Assembly: GCA_949297715.1 (NCBI GenBank)
Contig: CASFTJ010000002.1
Location: forward strand, 39,112-103,111
Source of the DNA: an uncultured bacterium
GTDB lineage: Bacteria; Cyanobacteriota; Vampirovibrionia; Gastranaerophilales; Gastranaerophilaceae
Direction: 5' to 3'
Length of the DNA stretch: 64,000 bases
Each line of letters starts with the position of its first letter. Within the stretch, counting starts at the first letter, position 1. The notes under the pieces are model-generated. The model saw only the letters and a list, made by a program, of their open reading frames with translations. It was not told where the DNA came from and made no database searches. Both the position numbers and the translations under genes were made by a program. Of this stretch, positions 26,592 to 35,928 are shown one piece after another.

Positions 26592-27494
26592 ATGATTAAT
26601 GTTGGAATTGCGTGTGACGAAAATTATTCAAAATATGCAGGGGTTGTTATAGCTTCTGTTCTCAGTAATGCTAATCCAGAGGATGATTTGTGTTTTTACA
26701 TTCTGACTGACGGGTTGAGTGAAAAAACACAATCTGAAATTTTTAAATTAAAAGAAATAAAAAATTGTGAAATAAAATTTATTACGCTTGAGGATAAACT
26801 TTTTGAAGCTTACAAAAATATAAAAACTCATTCATACATTCCAATATGCACGTTTTACAGATTAAAGCTTTCCAATATTTTGCCTGATGTCGATAAAATA
26901 ATTTATCTTGACTGTGATGTTGTGGTTAATGAAAGTCTGAAAGAGCTTTTTGAATCTGATTTAGGTGAAAATATTGTTGGCGGTGTGCGTGATATTAACC
27001 GCCGAATGCTAAAGCGTAATCCATCTTATGTTAATGCCGGAATGCTTGTTATGGATCTGAAGAAAATTCGTGAACAAAATATTGAAGACGAATTTTTAAG
27101 CTGGACAGAAAAAAATATTGATACAATAAAATTAGGTGATCAGGAAATAATTAATGAGGTTTTGAAGGGAAGAATTCAAATCCTTGATGACAGATGGAAT
27201 GTTCAATCAAGCAACTTCACAAATCGTTCAAGTTATACCCGCCATCCTTGGATTATTCACTTTGTTTCAAAAAGAAAACCATGGCATTTCGGATCTTTCA
27301 GTTATCACAAAAACTATTATTTTAAATATCTTCAGCTTACCCCTTGGGCTTTGACGGAGGAAGAAAAGAAATATTGGTATAACAAAAATAAAGTAGTTTC
27401 TTTTTGTGGTTATTTAAAATACAGACCGCTTTTTATGTTTAGACCAATGTTTTACAAAGCTTTCTTTTACACTTATATAAAACCGATAGATTAG
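26592..27494 (+). CDS. Family 8 glycosyltransferase
   Basis: GT8 enzymes are retaining, metal-dependent hexosyltransferases using UDP-sugars, often adding Glc or Gal to lipopolysaccharide or surface glycans. The 300 residues open with the family's INVGIACDENYSKYAGVVIA and contain the metal/nucleotide DxD motif in YLDCDVV (Asp107, Asp109), a PSYVNAGMLVMDL acceptor-side motif, DQEIIN, and the C-terminal IIHFVSKRKPWHF, whose His usually completes metal binding. There is no signal or membrane helix. It lies downstream of the MacAB-TolC operon with a 234-base gap, so a shared role in envelope assembly is possible but unproven. Confidence 0.88.
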   Translation: MINVGIACDENYSKYAGVVIASVLSNANPEDDLCFYILTDGLSEKTQSEIFKLKEIKNCEIKFITLEDKLFEAYKNIKTHSYIPICTFYRLKLSNILPDVDKIIYLDCDVVVNESLKELFESDLGENIVGGVRDINRRMLKRNPSYVNAGMLVMDLKKIREQNIEDEFLSWTEKNIDTIKLGDQEIINEVLKGRIQILDDRWNVQSSNFTNRSSYTRHPWIIHFVSKRKPWHFGSFSYHKNYYFKYLQLTPWALTEEEKKYWYNKNKVVSFCGYLKYRPLFMFRPMFYKAFFYTYIKPID

Positions 27495-27531
27495 AATTTT
27501 GCGGCTTTTCGGTTTTGTGGGGCGGTTAATC

Positions 27532-30500
27532 TTAGTCGGCTGAGAAAATTTCTCTGATATCGTCTATTGTAAGCGATTTTACGATATTTCTGTCTACTGA
27601 AATTACGCTGTCAACAAGGTTGCGTTTAATAGTTTTAAGTTTTTGGATTTTTTCTTCAACCGTATTTTTGGTAATAAGTCTGTAAACAAATACTTTCTTA
27701 GTTTGTCCGATACGATAAGCACGGTCGGTCGCCTGATCTTCAACCGCAGGGTTCCACCAGGGATCGTAATGGATTACGTAATCTGCCCCTGTCAGGTTCA
27801 AGCCTGTACCTCCTGCCTTCAAGCTTATTAAGAATATCGGAATGTTACTGTTATTGAATCTTTCAACTGCAGCCTGACGGTCTTTGGTTTTTCCTGTCAA
27901 ATATTCGTAATCAATACCTTCTCTCTCAAGCCAAGCTTTTACTATATCAAGCATATTTACAAACTGGCTGAACAAGAGTACTCTGTGACCTTCGGAGATA
28001 ATTTCTTCAAGCATAACTTTAAGTTTTTCAAACTTGCCTGATGAAAGTACGTGTTTAACGTTTTCTTTATCGTAAAGTCTCGGGTGGCAGCAAATCTGAC
28101 GTAATCTAAGAAGTGCTGAGAAGATAGACAATCTGCTCTTTTCAAGACCGTTTTGTTCAATAGATTTAAAGAGTTCTTCTTTAGTTGAATCAAGAACTTG
28201 CAGGTAGAAATCCTTCTGTTCGTCAGTAAGTTCGCAGTATGCAATGTTTTCAACCTTATCAGGCAAATCTTTTGCAACATCGCGTTTCATACGGCGGAGG
28301 ATAAACGGATAAATCTGAAGTTTAAGACGTTTTTCAACAGTTTTGTCGCCTCTTTCCATAATCGGATTGACATAGCGGTAGTTAAATTCCGATATGCTCA
28401 TCAAAAATCCAGGCATTAAAAAGTCGAATACAGACCATAATTCTTCAAGTTTGTTTTCAATCGGTGTACCGGAAAGCGCAAGTTTATGATCTCCGTTAAG
28501 TTTCTTAACTGCTTGTGCTGTTTGAGAAAGTGCGTTTTTAATATTTTGGGATTCATCCAGAATTATGTATCTGAAATTGTATTTTTGAAGTTTATCAATA
28601 TCACGTCTTACAAGCGCATAACTTGTAATTACAACATCATAATTCGGAATTTCTTTGAAAAGGCTCTTTCTGTCAACACCGGAAAGTTTCAGACAGCTTA
28701 ATGTCGGTGCAAATTTCTGAATTTCAGCTTCCCAGTTAAAAACAACTGTTGTCGGGCAGATTACAAGAGTCGGCGCAGGGCCGTCAACCTCTTTTGCTTT
28801 TTGTACAACTGCAAGTGCCTGCAGAGTTTTTCCAAGCCCCATATCGTCTGCCAGAATTCCGTTTAGTCCGTATTTATACATAAACCAGAGCCAGCCGTAA
28901 CCCTTAACCTGATATTCACGAAATTCGGCATTAATTTCTTTTGGAAGTTCAATTTCTTCTGCGGTTGAAAATGACGACATCTGCTTCCAAAATTCTGCAA
29001 AATCATCACTCAATACAAGTTCCACATCAAGGTTTTTAAGTTCGTTGATTAAGCCTGCACGGTATGTTTTTACGGTAAATTTGTCATCGTCGTTTCTGTA
29101 AACATCAAACGAGTTAAAAGCACGCATCATTGCATAAATATTCTGCGCCGGAAACTCGACAAATCCTAAACTTCTGATTCGGCTGTATTTTTCTCCGCTT
29201 TGGATTGTGTCGTAAATGTCGCTGAAGGAGATTATTTCTTCTCCGACTTGGCCGTAGAGGGTTATGTCAAAGCTGTCAGAAGCTTCCTCGCTGAAGTCGA
29301 TTTTTGCACAAAGTCTGAACGGTTCCTCTATTAGCTTGAAAAAGTTCATATCGTCTTTTTCTTCAAATTTCCAGCCTTCGCCGGCTTGCTTTATGTAATA
29401 ATTGTAAAAATCGATTGCATTTTCTTTTTCTAAAGCAAGGTTATTGGTCTGCATAGGAACGAATTTGCAGGCTAAAAGCATGTGATAAGCTTCAATTTCG
29501 TGCTGGTAATTTCTCTTTATCCAATATACAAGATCTTCACCTTGTTTTTTTATTGTAATATAAGGTGATTTTTCGGCATTTTTTGAAAACGGAACCTTTA
29601 CCCCGTCGTATTCAAATTCCAAAGTTGCTTTTAATGATTGGTCGTAATCAATTCCCATTGTTACGATGTTCAGAGGCGGACGTTCTTCAAGCATTAGTTT
29701 GCTGATTGTTTCAGAAACTTCTACGTCCATAATTTGCTGTAACTGCGGAAGTTCTTCGTAAATAAATTTCCCGCCCTCAGAGTCTTTTAAATCCGTAAAG
29801 CTTGATTTGATAAGGTTTTGGGGTAGAGCCTGAATTGCAACATTTGTCGGGAAAATCAGATTCTTATAACGTCCCCATTTTAAGTGTCTTGAAAAATATC
29901 TGACTTCTTCAAACGGAATAACATCATCCTTATCAGGTCTTATCCATTCAAGTGATAGAAGAATTGTTCCTTGAGTGCCTGCATTTACGTAGAGCTTAAG
30001 CTTCCATTCTTCATCGACAAATTTCAGGCGGTCTTTTGTTTTTTCATCAAGAACTTCATCTGCTTTAGACAAAAGTGTAAACATCGGGCCGAATTTTGTA
30101 ATCGGGATGTCATACCAACCGGCCTTTTTGTCCTGTCGTGAAATTGTTAAAAGCTGTTGAAATATTGCGACTTCAACTTTTTGTGAATTGTTCAGTTCAA
30201 AATTTTTATCTTGTTTTTGAGTTTCAATTAACGCTCTTAAAATCGGTTCAATTTGTCTTACAACTTTTCCTGTTTCTCTTGACATTACAAGAACTGAAAA
30301 GAAATTTGCCTTGCGTTTGGGGTTAAAGTGGAAGATATAATTCCCCTCAGGCTGTTCGGTGAGTGCGGTATTTTCATCAGGAAAATGCGGTTCTATTCCG
30401 AACTTTGTTTCAAGCCAATCTTCATAAGCGTGCTCATCTATTGCTTTTAGGGCAACAGCCACAGCGTGTTTGCACCATTCTTCTTTAAGAGGGCAGTTGC

Positions 30501-30705
30501 AGCGGGCTTCTACTTTATTCTTTTTGAAGATTAAGTCTGTCTTATAGAAGTCCTGAAAGTTACCTTTTACTTTACCCATGTAAAAGTTTTTCTCAGGATA
30601 AGTGTCAAACACCATATCTTTAAGATGGTATTCATACCCGCGCCTCCAGCTTCCGGCGCTTGCATGGTCTTTTATATATTTGTAATTAAATTCTTCAACA
30701 CTCAT
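27532..30705 (-). CDS. SNF2-family helicase with N-terminal SWIM zinc finger
   Basis: This is an ATP-dependent double-stranded DNA translocase of the bacterial SNF2/RapA-like group. From the ATG at 30705 it has 1057 residues. A SWIM zinc finger (CNCPLKEEWCKHA, near residue 68) is followed by a long bacterial SNF2-associated region, then the helicase core: Walker A DDMGLGKTLQ near 617, box II DESQ (in place of DEAH), LSGTPIENKLEELWSVFDFL, and the second RecA lobe with RVLLFSQF, LKAGGTGLNLTGAD and DQATDRAYRIGQ. The frame extends to a TTG at 30786, but a good promoter places the transcript start near that base, so the ATG is preferred. Its cellular target is unknown. Confidence 0.92.
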   Translation of the reverse strand: MSVEEFNYKYIKDHASAGSWRRGYEYHLKDMVFDTYPEKNFYMGKVKGNFQDFYKTDLIFKKNKVEARCNCPLKEEWCKHAVAVALKAIDEHAYEDWLETKFGIEPHFPDENTALTEQPEGNYIFHFNPKRKANFFSVLVMSRETGKVVRQIEPILRALIETQKQDKNFELNNSQKVEVAIFQQLLTISRQDKKAGWYDIPITKFGPMFTLLSKADEVLDEKTKDRLKFVDEEWKLKLYVNAGTQGTILLSLEWIRPDKDDVIPFEEVRYFSRHLKWGRYKNLIFPTNVAIQALPQNLIKSSFTDLKDSEGGKFIYEELPQLQQIMDVEVSETISKLMLEERPPLNIVTMGIDYDQSLKATLEFEYDGVKVPFSKNAEKSPYITIKKQGEDLVYWIKRNYQHEIEAYHMLLACKFVPMQTNNLALEKENAIDFYNYYIKQAGEGWKFEEKDDMNFFKLIEEPFRLCAKIDFSEEASDSFDITLYGQVGEEIISFSDIYDTIQSGEKYSRIRSLGFVEFPAQNIYAMMRAFNSFDVYRNDDDKFTVKTYRAGLINELKNLDVELVLSDDFAEFWKQMSSFSTAEEIELPKEINAEFREYQVKGYGWLWFMYKYGLNGILADDMGLGKTLQALAVVQKAKEVDGPAPTLVICPTTVVFNWEAEIQKFAPTLSCLKLSGVDRKSLFKEIPNYDVVITSYALVRRDIDKLQKYNFRYIILDESQNIKNALSQTAQAVKKLNGDHKLALSGTPIENKLEELWSVFDFLMPGFLMSISEFNYRYVNPIMERGDKTVEKRLKLQIYPFILRRMKRDVAKDLPDKVENIAYCELTDEQKDFYLQVLDSTKEELFKSIEQNGLEKSRLSIFSALLRLRQICCHPRLYDKENVKHVLSSGKFEKLKVMLEEIISEGHRVLLFSQFVNMLDIVKAWLEREGIDYEYLTGKTKDRQAAVERFNNSNIPIFLISLKAGGTGLNLTGADYVIHYDPWWNPAVEDQATDRAYRIGQTKKVFVYRLITKNTVEEKIQKLKTIKRNLVDSVISVDRNIVKSLTIDDIREIFSAD

Positions 30706-30793
30706 GAAAATCTTGGGAGTATCTCTTTCTTTTCTAAGGGTGTAAACTTCGGATATAGAAGCAAAACCACTTCCATAAACCCTCAATACTCAT

Positions 30794-30821
30794 ATTATAC
30801 ATGAATAACAAAAAAAGGCAA
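30794..30821 (-). promoter_or_regulatory. Promoter of the SNF2 helicase gene
   Basis: On the minus strand there is a TTGCCT -35 box (30816-30821), a 16-base spacer and a perfect TATAAT -10 box (30794-30799). Transcription should start near 30787, giving a leader of about 80 bases to the ATG at 30705. Confidence 0.65.
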
Positions 30822-30839
30822 GTACAAATTACAGTTGAA

Positions 30840-31304
30840 TTAAAAACTCATCAAATACTGGTGAAAACAGCAGGAAAAAGCGATTCCGAAAATAGCGCCT
30901 GCAATGACTTCAAGGGGAGTGTGTCCTAAAAGTTCTTTTAATTTTCCGCCGATAGCCTGCACGTTATGTTTATAAAAATCATCCATCATTCTGTTTAAGC
31001 AGGCAGCGGTTTTACCTGCGGCGCGTCTGACGCCTGCGGCATCATACATTGTTACAAGCGCATATCCTAATGCTACGGCAAAAACCACCGAATCAAATCC
31101 GGAAATCAGCCCGACTGATGTTGAAAGCCCCATTACGCCTGCTGAATGAGAACTTGGCATTCCGCCTGTTGTTGTAAATATTTTAAAATTTATTTTTCTT
31201 GATCTGATTGTAAAAATAAAAAACTTTACAACCTGAGCAAAAAATGCTGCTGCCAGCCCTGATATTATCGCCTCGTAACCTGTATTTAAAATCTTTTGTA
31301 TCAT
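30840..31304 (-). CDS. DUF212 (YuiD-like) membrane protein
   Basis: The 154 residues match the divergent PAP2-family-related DUF212 group, distant relatives of acid phosphatases and vanadium haloperoxidases. The conserved core is visible: AQVVKFF, GGMPSSHSAGVMGLSTSVGL and the region MYDAAGVRRAAGKTA. The final motif GHTPLEVIAGAIFGI carries a His. There are about four hydrophobic segments. The ATG at 31304 is preferred over the TTG one codon earlier. Cyanobacterial and plant relatives exist, but the substrate is not known. The neighbouring prenyl synthase gene would suit a lipid-phosphate role, which is inference. Confidence 0.85.
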   Translation of the reverse strand: MIQKILNTGYEAIISGLAAAFFAQVVKFFIFTIRSRKINFKIFTTTGGMPSSHSAGVMGLSTSVGLISGFDSVVFAVALGYALVTMYDAAGVRRAAGKTAACLNRMMDDFYKHNVQAIGGKLKELLGHTPLEVIAGAIFGIAFSCCFHQYLMSF

Positions 31305-31403
31305 CAATCCTGCTCTCTATTTGATTTCGTATTTCTATTTTATCACAAGCATAAGATGTTGCAAATTATCATTTTTAAGTTGTTGTTGCTGGAAAATTTT
31401 ATA

Positions 31404-32297
31404 TTAAGCTGCTTGTTTGCTGATTTTTGTTAGAATTTCTTCAAAAATTTCAGAATTAAAGCCGTTGTCGTTGAGAATTTTGCGGCATTCAGTGATAAGT
31501 TCGGCTAAATCTTCTTTTGCTTTTTTTATTCCGTAAAGTGTAGTGTAGGTAAGTTTTCCTGCCTCTTTATCTTTTCCCGGGGTTTTGCCGATTTCGCTGA
31601 AGGTTGCTTCCTCATCAAGAATATCGTCTGCTATTTGGAATGCTATCCCGAATTTTTCGGCAAAAGCGGTTAAGGCTTCAAGTGATTTTTCGTCTGCTCC
31701 GCCGATTATTGCGCCTGTTCTGACAGAAAGCCTGAACAGGTCACCGGTTTTGTGAAGATGAAGATATTTAAGAATTTCAGCTTTTTCGTTTTGTGAAATT
31801 TCAGAACCGTTGTTTTGTTTTCTTTCGTTTTCTATATCCACAACCTGTCCAGCTATTACGCCGTAAGCGCCTGCGGCATAAAAATATTCGTCCATAATTT
31901 TCAGAAGCTTTTCTGATGAAAGATTTTTAGAATTTTTTAAAATAATTTGCGGTGCAAAGGTTAAAAGCGCATCGCCTGCAAGAACGGAAATTGCTTCAGG
32001 AAAAACTTTGTGGTTGGAGGGCTTGCCTCTTCTGAAATCGTCATTGTCCATACACGGAAGATCATCGTGGATTAAGGTTTGAGCATGAAGCATTTCGATT
32101 GCACAGGCCGTCGGCAAGGTATCTTCAAGTTTTGCACCAAATAACCTTGCGCTTTCAATGCACATTATCGGGCGAAGCCTTTTGCCCGGAAGCAAGACGG
32201 TATATCTCATTGATTTAAATATATCTTCAGGGTAAGTTATCGGAATATATTCATTTAACTTTTTGTCTACTATTTCAATGTAATCTTTCATCTGCAT
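31404..32297 (-). CDS. ispA: Polyprenyl diphosphate synthase (farnesyl/geranylgeranyl type)
   Basis: Short-chain trans-prenyl synthases condense isopentenyl diphosphate with allylic diphosphates, supplying precursors for undecaprenyl lipid, quinones and hopanoids. The first Asp-rich motif is DDLPCMDNDDFRRGKPS; the second is ADDILDEEAT, followed by GKTPGKDKEAGKLTY, the FPP/GGPP-synthase loop. The start at 32297 has GGAG eight bases upstream; an in-frame ATG at 32318 has AAGG directly abutting and is less likely. At 297 residues the length fits IspA/CrtE. FPP versus GGPP product cannot be decided from sequence alone. It lies 37 bases downstream of rsgA, in the same direction. Confidence 0.9.
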   Translation of the reverse strand: MQMKDYIEIVDKKLNEYIPITYPEDIFKSMRYTVLLPGKRLRPIMCIESARLFGAKLEDTLPTACAIEMLHAQTLIHDDLPCMDNDDFRRGKPSNHKVFPEAISVLAGDALLTFAPQIILKNSKNLSSEKLLKIMDEYFYAAGAYGVIAGQVVDIENERKQNNGSEISQNEKAEILKYLHLHKTGDLFRLSVRTGAIIGGADEKSLEALTAFAEKFGIAFQIADDILDEEATFSEIGKTPGKDKEAGKLTYTTLYGIKKAKEDLAELITECRKILNDNGFNSEIFEEILTKISKQAA

Positions 32298-32334
32298 AAT
32301 TCTGACTCCGTTTTGCATCCTTCGTTTTCAAAAT

Positions 32335-33327
32335 TTACTCATCAATATCAAATTTCTTAAGGTTTTGTTTTAAAGTATTTCTTCCGCTTTCTCGTTTTTT
32401 GGTGCTGATTTTTGCGATTTGTTTGTTATGTACAAGTTTTTTTGAATGTTCTGTTTTAACCCCTTCGTATTTAATTTTTTCTTTGTAGGATTTTGCTTCT
32501 TCGACAAATGCAAGATAACTTTCATATCTTGTTTGGTCGATTTTATTAATATTTGCAAGCACGTTACAGCCGTCTTCTTTTATATGAAGGCAGTCGGGGT
32601 ATTTACATTCGTCTTTAAGCGGTGCAATTTCATCAAAAAGTCCGCCGATTTCTGTAGGAAGCAAAAAATCAAACTTTACGTTGCTGAATCCCGGTGTGTC
32701 AACAATTCTGGTGTTTTCTCCGATTTTCATAATTTCGGAGTGGCGGGTTGTATGAGTGCCTCTTTGTGTTTTTTCGCTTACGGATTTTGTTCTTAGGTTA
32801 AGTTCGGGGTTAATCGCATTGATAAGACTGGATTTCCCGACACCGGAATTTCCGCAAAGAACACTTGTTTTGTCCTTTAGAAGCCGTTCAAATGTCGTAA
32901 TCCCGTTATGTTCGGTCGCTGAGGTGTAAACTATTTTGTACCCGAGTGGTTCGTAAATATCGTGAATTTTTGTCTTTAAATTCTTTTCAAATTTCAAATC
33001 GCTTTTGTTGAAACATAAAACCGCCGGAATTTTGAAATATTTTGCAAGCGCAATATACCTGTTAAGCTGTAAAAAGTTTAAATCAGGTTCTTTAAGCGCA
33101 GAAACCACAACGACTTGATCAATGTTAGAAACTGAAGGACGGCTTATGAAATTTTTTCTTGGGAGAATTTCTTCAATAACGCCTCCGTCAAATTCTACAA
33201 AGTCGCCGACGAAAATTTTTTCCTTACGTTTTTTAAGAACTTCTCTGATTTTGCACTCAAAAATTTGTTCTCCGTCGTCAACGTAGTAAAAATCGGAATG
33301 AATTTTGTAAATTTGTCCTTGCGCCAT
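32335..33327 (-). CDS. rsgA: Ribosome small-subunit-dependent GTPase RsgA
   Basis: RsgA is a circularly permuted GTPase that checks late 30S ribosome assembly. The 330 residues begin with an OB-fold domain. The GTPase follows in permuted order: G4 (CFNKSD), G1 (GNSGVGKSS), G2 region (RGTHTTRH) and G3 (DTPGFSN). The C-terminal zinc knuckle shows CKYPDCLHIKEDGC. The C-terminus is basic. No clear ribosome-binding site precedes the ATG, and a TATAAAAT-like -10 lies close by, so its message may have a very short leader. Confidence 0.93.
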   Translation of the reverse strand: MAQGQIYKIHSDFYYVDDGEQIFECKIREVLKKRKEKIFVGDFVEFDGGVIEEILPRKNFISRPSVSNIDQVVVVSALKEPDLNFLQLNRYIALAKYFKIPAVLCFNKSDLKFEKNLKTKIHDIYEPLGYKIVYTSATEHNGITTFERLLKDKTSVLCGNSGVGKSSLINAINPELNLRTKSVSEKTQRGTHTTRHSEIMKIGENTRIVDTPGFSNVKFDFLLPTEIGGLFDEIAPLKDECKYPDCLHIKEDGCNVLANINKIDQTRYESYLAFVEEAKSYKEKIKYEGVKTEHSKKLVHNKQIAKISTKKRESGRNTLKQNLKKFDIDE

Positions 33328-33365
33328 AGGATTATTTTATAATAAAAATAATTAAGGCGCAAAAA

Positions 33366-34043
33366 CTAAAATCTCAGCGGGTAATCTTTGGGAATTTTCC
33401 ATCCGTTCATTTGTATAAGTTTTGTGCAATAGGCTCGTTCATTAGTAACTTCTTTTTTACAGCCAAGGGAATTGCTATTTAAAAGATTATTTCTTGTACC
33501 ATCCCAACCGGAAGTATAGGGTTCAATCCCTTTTTTAGGATTCCATTCAAAATCGAAAAATTTGGTTCCTGCTAAATTTTTATCTCGATGCATACCGTTT
33601 TCTTCTTCTACCATAGCTTCATAATATTTGGCATCCGGATAAAAGATAATGGATGCAGAGGAGATTAATACACAACTGCCATCTTCAAAATACAATATTA
33701 TTTTCCCTGATTCAGATTGTTCTTGTTTGACTTCTAATGTTTTCAAGTATTTTTTTAAATATTTGTCATACCATAATGCGGGATATGAAGGTTTTGTTCT
33801 ATCTTCCAGGCCGTTTTCATCTAATTGCCAGCCGGCAAAAGATTTATCCCAATATTCTTTAGAGCCGTTGTCAACTTCTGATCTTAAAACTGCTTGATTT
33901 ATAACCGAATAAAATCTGGCTAATCGTGTTTCTACAACTTGTTTTCTGTAGCCTTCCATTAGTATTGGAAGAGTAAATGCAATAACTACTCCCAGTATTC
34001 CAAGTGTAATCAAAACTTCTGCCATAGTAAATGCCTTTTTCAT
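33366..34043 (-). CDS. Type IV pilin-like protein (WDG/NGWK-class C-terminus)
   Basis: The start MKKAFTMAEVLITLGILGV is a class III prepilin leader (here Ala before the Phe cleavage site) and hydrophobic helix. The TTG four codons earlier is ignored because GGAGG sits five bases before the ATG at 34043. The 225-residue product ends with GIEPYTSGWDG, several cysteines and NGWKIPKDYPLRF. This end matches the truncated protein at 63644-64000 and differs from the DVNG-class proteins at 1147 and 37707. It is divergent from a small HTH gene at 34156, with two strong palindromes between them. A secreted or surface-filament role is inferred. Confidence 0.85.
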   Translation of the reverse strand: MKKAFTMAEVLITLGILGVVIAFTLPILMEGYRKQVVETRLARFYSVINQAVLRSEVDNGSKEYWDKSFAGWQLDENGLEDRTKPSYPALWYDKYLKKYLKTLEVKQEQSESGKIILYFEDGSCVLISSASIIFYPDAKYYEAMVEEENGMHRDKNLAGTKFFDFEWNPKKGIEPYTSGWDGTRNNLLNSNSLGCKKEVTNERAYCTKLIQMNGWKIPKDYPLRF

Positions 34044-34069
34044 CCGCGCCTCCAATTTATGTAAAATTG

Positions 34070-34109
34070 TATTGATATAATCAATATAATATTGACTATA
34101 TCAATATTA
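34070..34109. promoter_or_regulatory. Twin palindromic operator between pilin and HTH genes
   Basis: Two adjacent inverted repeats share the half-site ATTGA/TCAAT: TATTGAT-ATA-ATCAATA at 34070-34086 and TAATATTGA-CTATA-TCAATATTA at 34087-34109 (nine perfect base pairs). They sit in the 112-base divergent region and are good candidates for binding by the HTH protein at 34156. Confidence 0.5.
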
Positions 34110-34155
34110 ATTACATAATTTGAAATGCTTTGTCAATACTTTATACTTTTGATAT

Positions 34156-34377
34156 ATGAACATCTCGGATTGGAATAACGACGAAATATTGCGTCTTGTA
34201 ATGGCGAAAGGACGTGTAACTCAAAAAATTCTGCTCGATAAACTAGAGCAGCAAAAAGGCTACACAATTCCACAAAGTACTTTCTCCTGTAAAATTAAAA
34301 GAAACGGTTTAAAACTTTCCGAATTTCAGGACATTTGTAATATATTAGGATACGAAATTATACTTAAACAAAAATAA
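34156..34377 (+). CDS. Small helix-turn-helix DNA-binding protein
   Basis: The 73 residues look like a Cro/C1-type HTH unit: an opening helix NDEILRLVMAKGRVTQKIL, a recognition segment QSTFSCKIKRNGLKLSEF, and a closing helix DICNILGYEII. It has no dimerisation tail or ligand domain. It is head to head with the pilin-like gene at 34043, with twin palindromes between. Autorepression and control of the pilin gene are inferred from this arrangement. The glycine-rich gene at 34392 converges on its 3' end. Confidence 0.7.
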   Translation: MNISDWNNDEILRLVMAKGRVTQKILLDKLEQQKGYTIPQSTFSCKIKRNGLKLSEFQDICNILGYEIILKQK

Positions 34378-34391
34378 ATCAGGCGCAAAAA

Positions 34392-34679
34392 TTATGCCCT
34401 ATAATCAATTTTATTAGCAGTGTTTTCACGCTGCTTATTAATAAGATAATCAACAGCAGCTCCGATGCCCGTACCGATTGCAGTCATAACAGCAGTGTTA
34501 ACCACACCAGTTACAAATCCGTTATTGTCGCCGATTGAGGATAATCCTGCAATTGCTCCTGCTGTTCCACCGATAATTTTCCCTGCGTTTGTTTGAGTGT
34601 AAGGGAGGCCATTCTCTGTATATGCAGTTGTTGTCATTGGTATTGGGTAAAAATTTGGGATAATTGTGTTTGTTGACAT
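34392..34679 (-). CDS. Small glycine-zipper protein
   Basis: The 95-residue product has a polar N-terminus (MSTNTIIPNFYPIPMTTTAY) and a central stretch with repeated small residues, GGTAGAIAGLSSIG and TAIGTGIGAAVDYLI, resembling glycine-zipper motifs that pack helices in membranes. There is no cleavable signal peptide. AAGGAG lies six bases before the ATG. It ends 14 bases from the convergent HTH gene. Family and role are unknown; a membrane-associated protein is the best guess. Confidence 0.6.
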   Translation of the reverse strand: MSTNTIIPNFYPIPMTTTAYTENGLPYTQTNAGKIIGGTAGAIAGLSSIGDNNGFVTGVVNTAVMTAIGTGIGAAVDYLINKQRENTANKIDYRA

Positions 34680-34843
34680 TGAATACTCCTTATGGTTTGT
34701 GTTTAATATAATACTACGAAAAGTATTTTTTTGCCGTTTTCTTAATAAAAAACTCTAAAATTGTTACAATTATTTGAAGTTTTGTATGTTTGTGTTAATA
34801 TCAATGTACGATTAGATGATTAGACGTTAAAAAGGGGAAAAAT

Positions 34844-35401
34844 ATGATTTCAGTAAACGACTTAAAAACAGGTTTGACTTTAGAACTGGACAACGGTTTA
34901 TGGTCAGTTGTTGAATTTTTACACGTTAAGCCGGGAAAAGGAGCCGCTTTCGTAAGATCAAAGCTTAAAAACGTTGAAACAGGACAGGTTGTGGAAAAAA
35001 CTTTCCGTGCAGGCGAAAAAGTTGCAAAAGCAACTCTTGACAGACGTGAAATGCAATATCTTTACAAAGAAGGCGCTGAATATGTTATGATGGATAACGA
35101 AACTTATGATCAGCTTCACCTGACAGAAGATCAAATCGGTGACGGGCTTAAATATTTGAAGGAAAATATGAACGTACAAGTTCTTCTTCACGATTCAAGA
35201 ATTATCGGTGTAGATATTCCTGCTCACGTAGAATTGGAAGTTGTAGATACACCTCCGGCAGAAAAAGGAAATACTGCTCAAGGCGGAACAAAACCTGCTA
35301 AACTTGAAACAGGTGCTGTTGTGAACGTTCCGTTCTTTGTTTCAAACGGTGATGTAATCAGAGTTGATACAAGAACTAACGAATATTTAGACAGAGTTTA
35401 A
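34844..35401 (+). CDS. efp: Elongation factor P
   Basis: EF-P binds stalled ribosomes and eases peptide-bond formation at polyproline runs. The 185 residues show the KOW-like N-domain with the tip loop PGKGAAFV (Lys in the usual modification position), two OB domains, and the signature [20 protein letters not shown]. No EpmA/EpmB modification genes are next to it. The strong site AAAAGGGGAAA precedes the ATG. Downstream are accB and accC; an efp-accB-accC order is common in Cyanobacteria and Firmicutes. Confidence 0.96.
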   Translation: MISVNDLKTGLTLELDNGLWSVVEFLHVKPGKGAAFVRSKLKNVETGQVVEKTFRAGEKVAKATLDRREMQYLYKEGAEYVMMDNETYDQLHLTEDQIGDGLKYLKENMNVQVLLHDSRIIGVDIPAHVELEVVDTPPAEKGNTAQGGTKPAKLETGAVVNVPFFVSNGDVIRVDTRTNEYLDRV

Positions 35402-35472
35402 ATCAAAGTGATGGGTGCGGCGATTTATGCTTTGCGTAAGCTTTGTTGCCCGCTCTGATAGAAAGGCTAAAG

Positions 35473-35916
35473 ATGAAATTTGAAATAGATTATATTGAAA
35501 AACTTGCGAAAGTTTTGGCGGACAATTCGTTAACAGAGATTTCTTTAGAGGACGGAGAACAAGCTATAACAATTCGCAAAGAAACATTTACAGGTGCACC
35601 TGTCACAGTTGCAGCTCCTGCACCTGTTGCCTCAGCACAGCCTCAGGCCGCTCCTGCTGAAGCTAAAGAAGAAGTTAAAAAAGGCAAACCTTTGACTTCT
35701 CCGATGGTCGGAACATTCTATATGGCGCCTTCTCCGGATGCAAAACCGTTCGTTGAAGTAGGTCAAACAGTTAAGCAGGGAGATGTTGTTTGTATCGTTG
35801 AAGCTATGAAGCTTATGAACGAAATTGAATCTGAATTTTCAGGTACAGTTACCGAAATTTGCGTAAAAGACGGTCAGCCTGTAGAATTTGGTCAGGTTTT
35901 GATGTATATAGAATAA
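35473..35916 (+). CDS. accB: Biotin carboxyl carrier protein of acetyl-CoA carboxylase
   Basis: BCCP carries biotin between the carboxylase and transferase sites of acetyl-CoA carboxylase, the first step of fatty-acid synthesis. The 147 residues have a helical N-terminal domain, an Ala/Pro-rich hinge (residues 40-65) and a biotinyl domain with the biotin-accepting Lys113 in [10 protein letters not shown]. The ATG at 35473 has AAAGG in front; an upstream in-frame start at 35443 lacks support. A perfect 12-base-pair hairpin lies between its stop and accC. The accA and accD genes are not in the window. Confidence 0.95.
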   Translation: MKFEIDYIEKLAKVLADNSLTEISLEDGEQAITIRKETFTGAPVTVAAPAPVASAQPQAAPAEAKEEVKKGKPLTSPMVGTFYMAPSPDAKPFVEVGQTVKQGDVVCIVEAMKLMNEIESEFSGTVTEICVKDGQPVEFGQVLMYIE

Positions 35917-35928
35917 CAAGAGAAGTAT

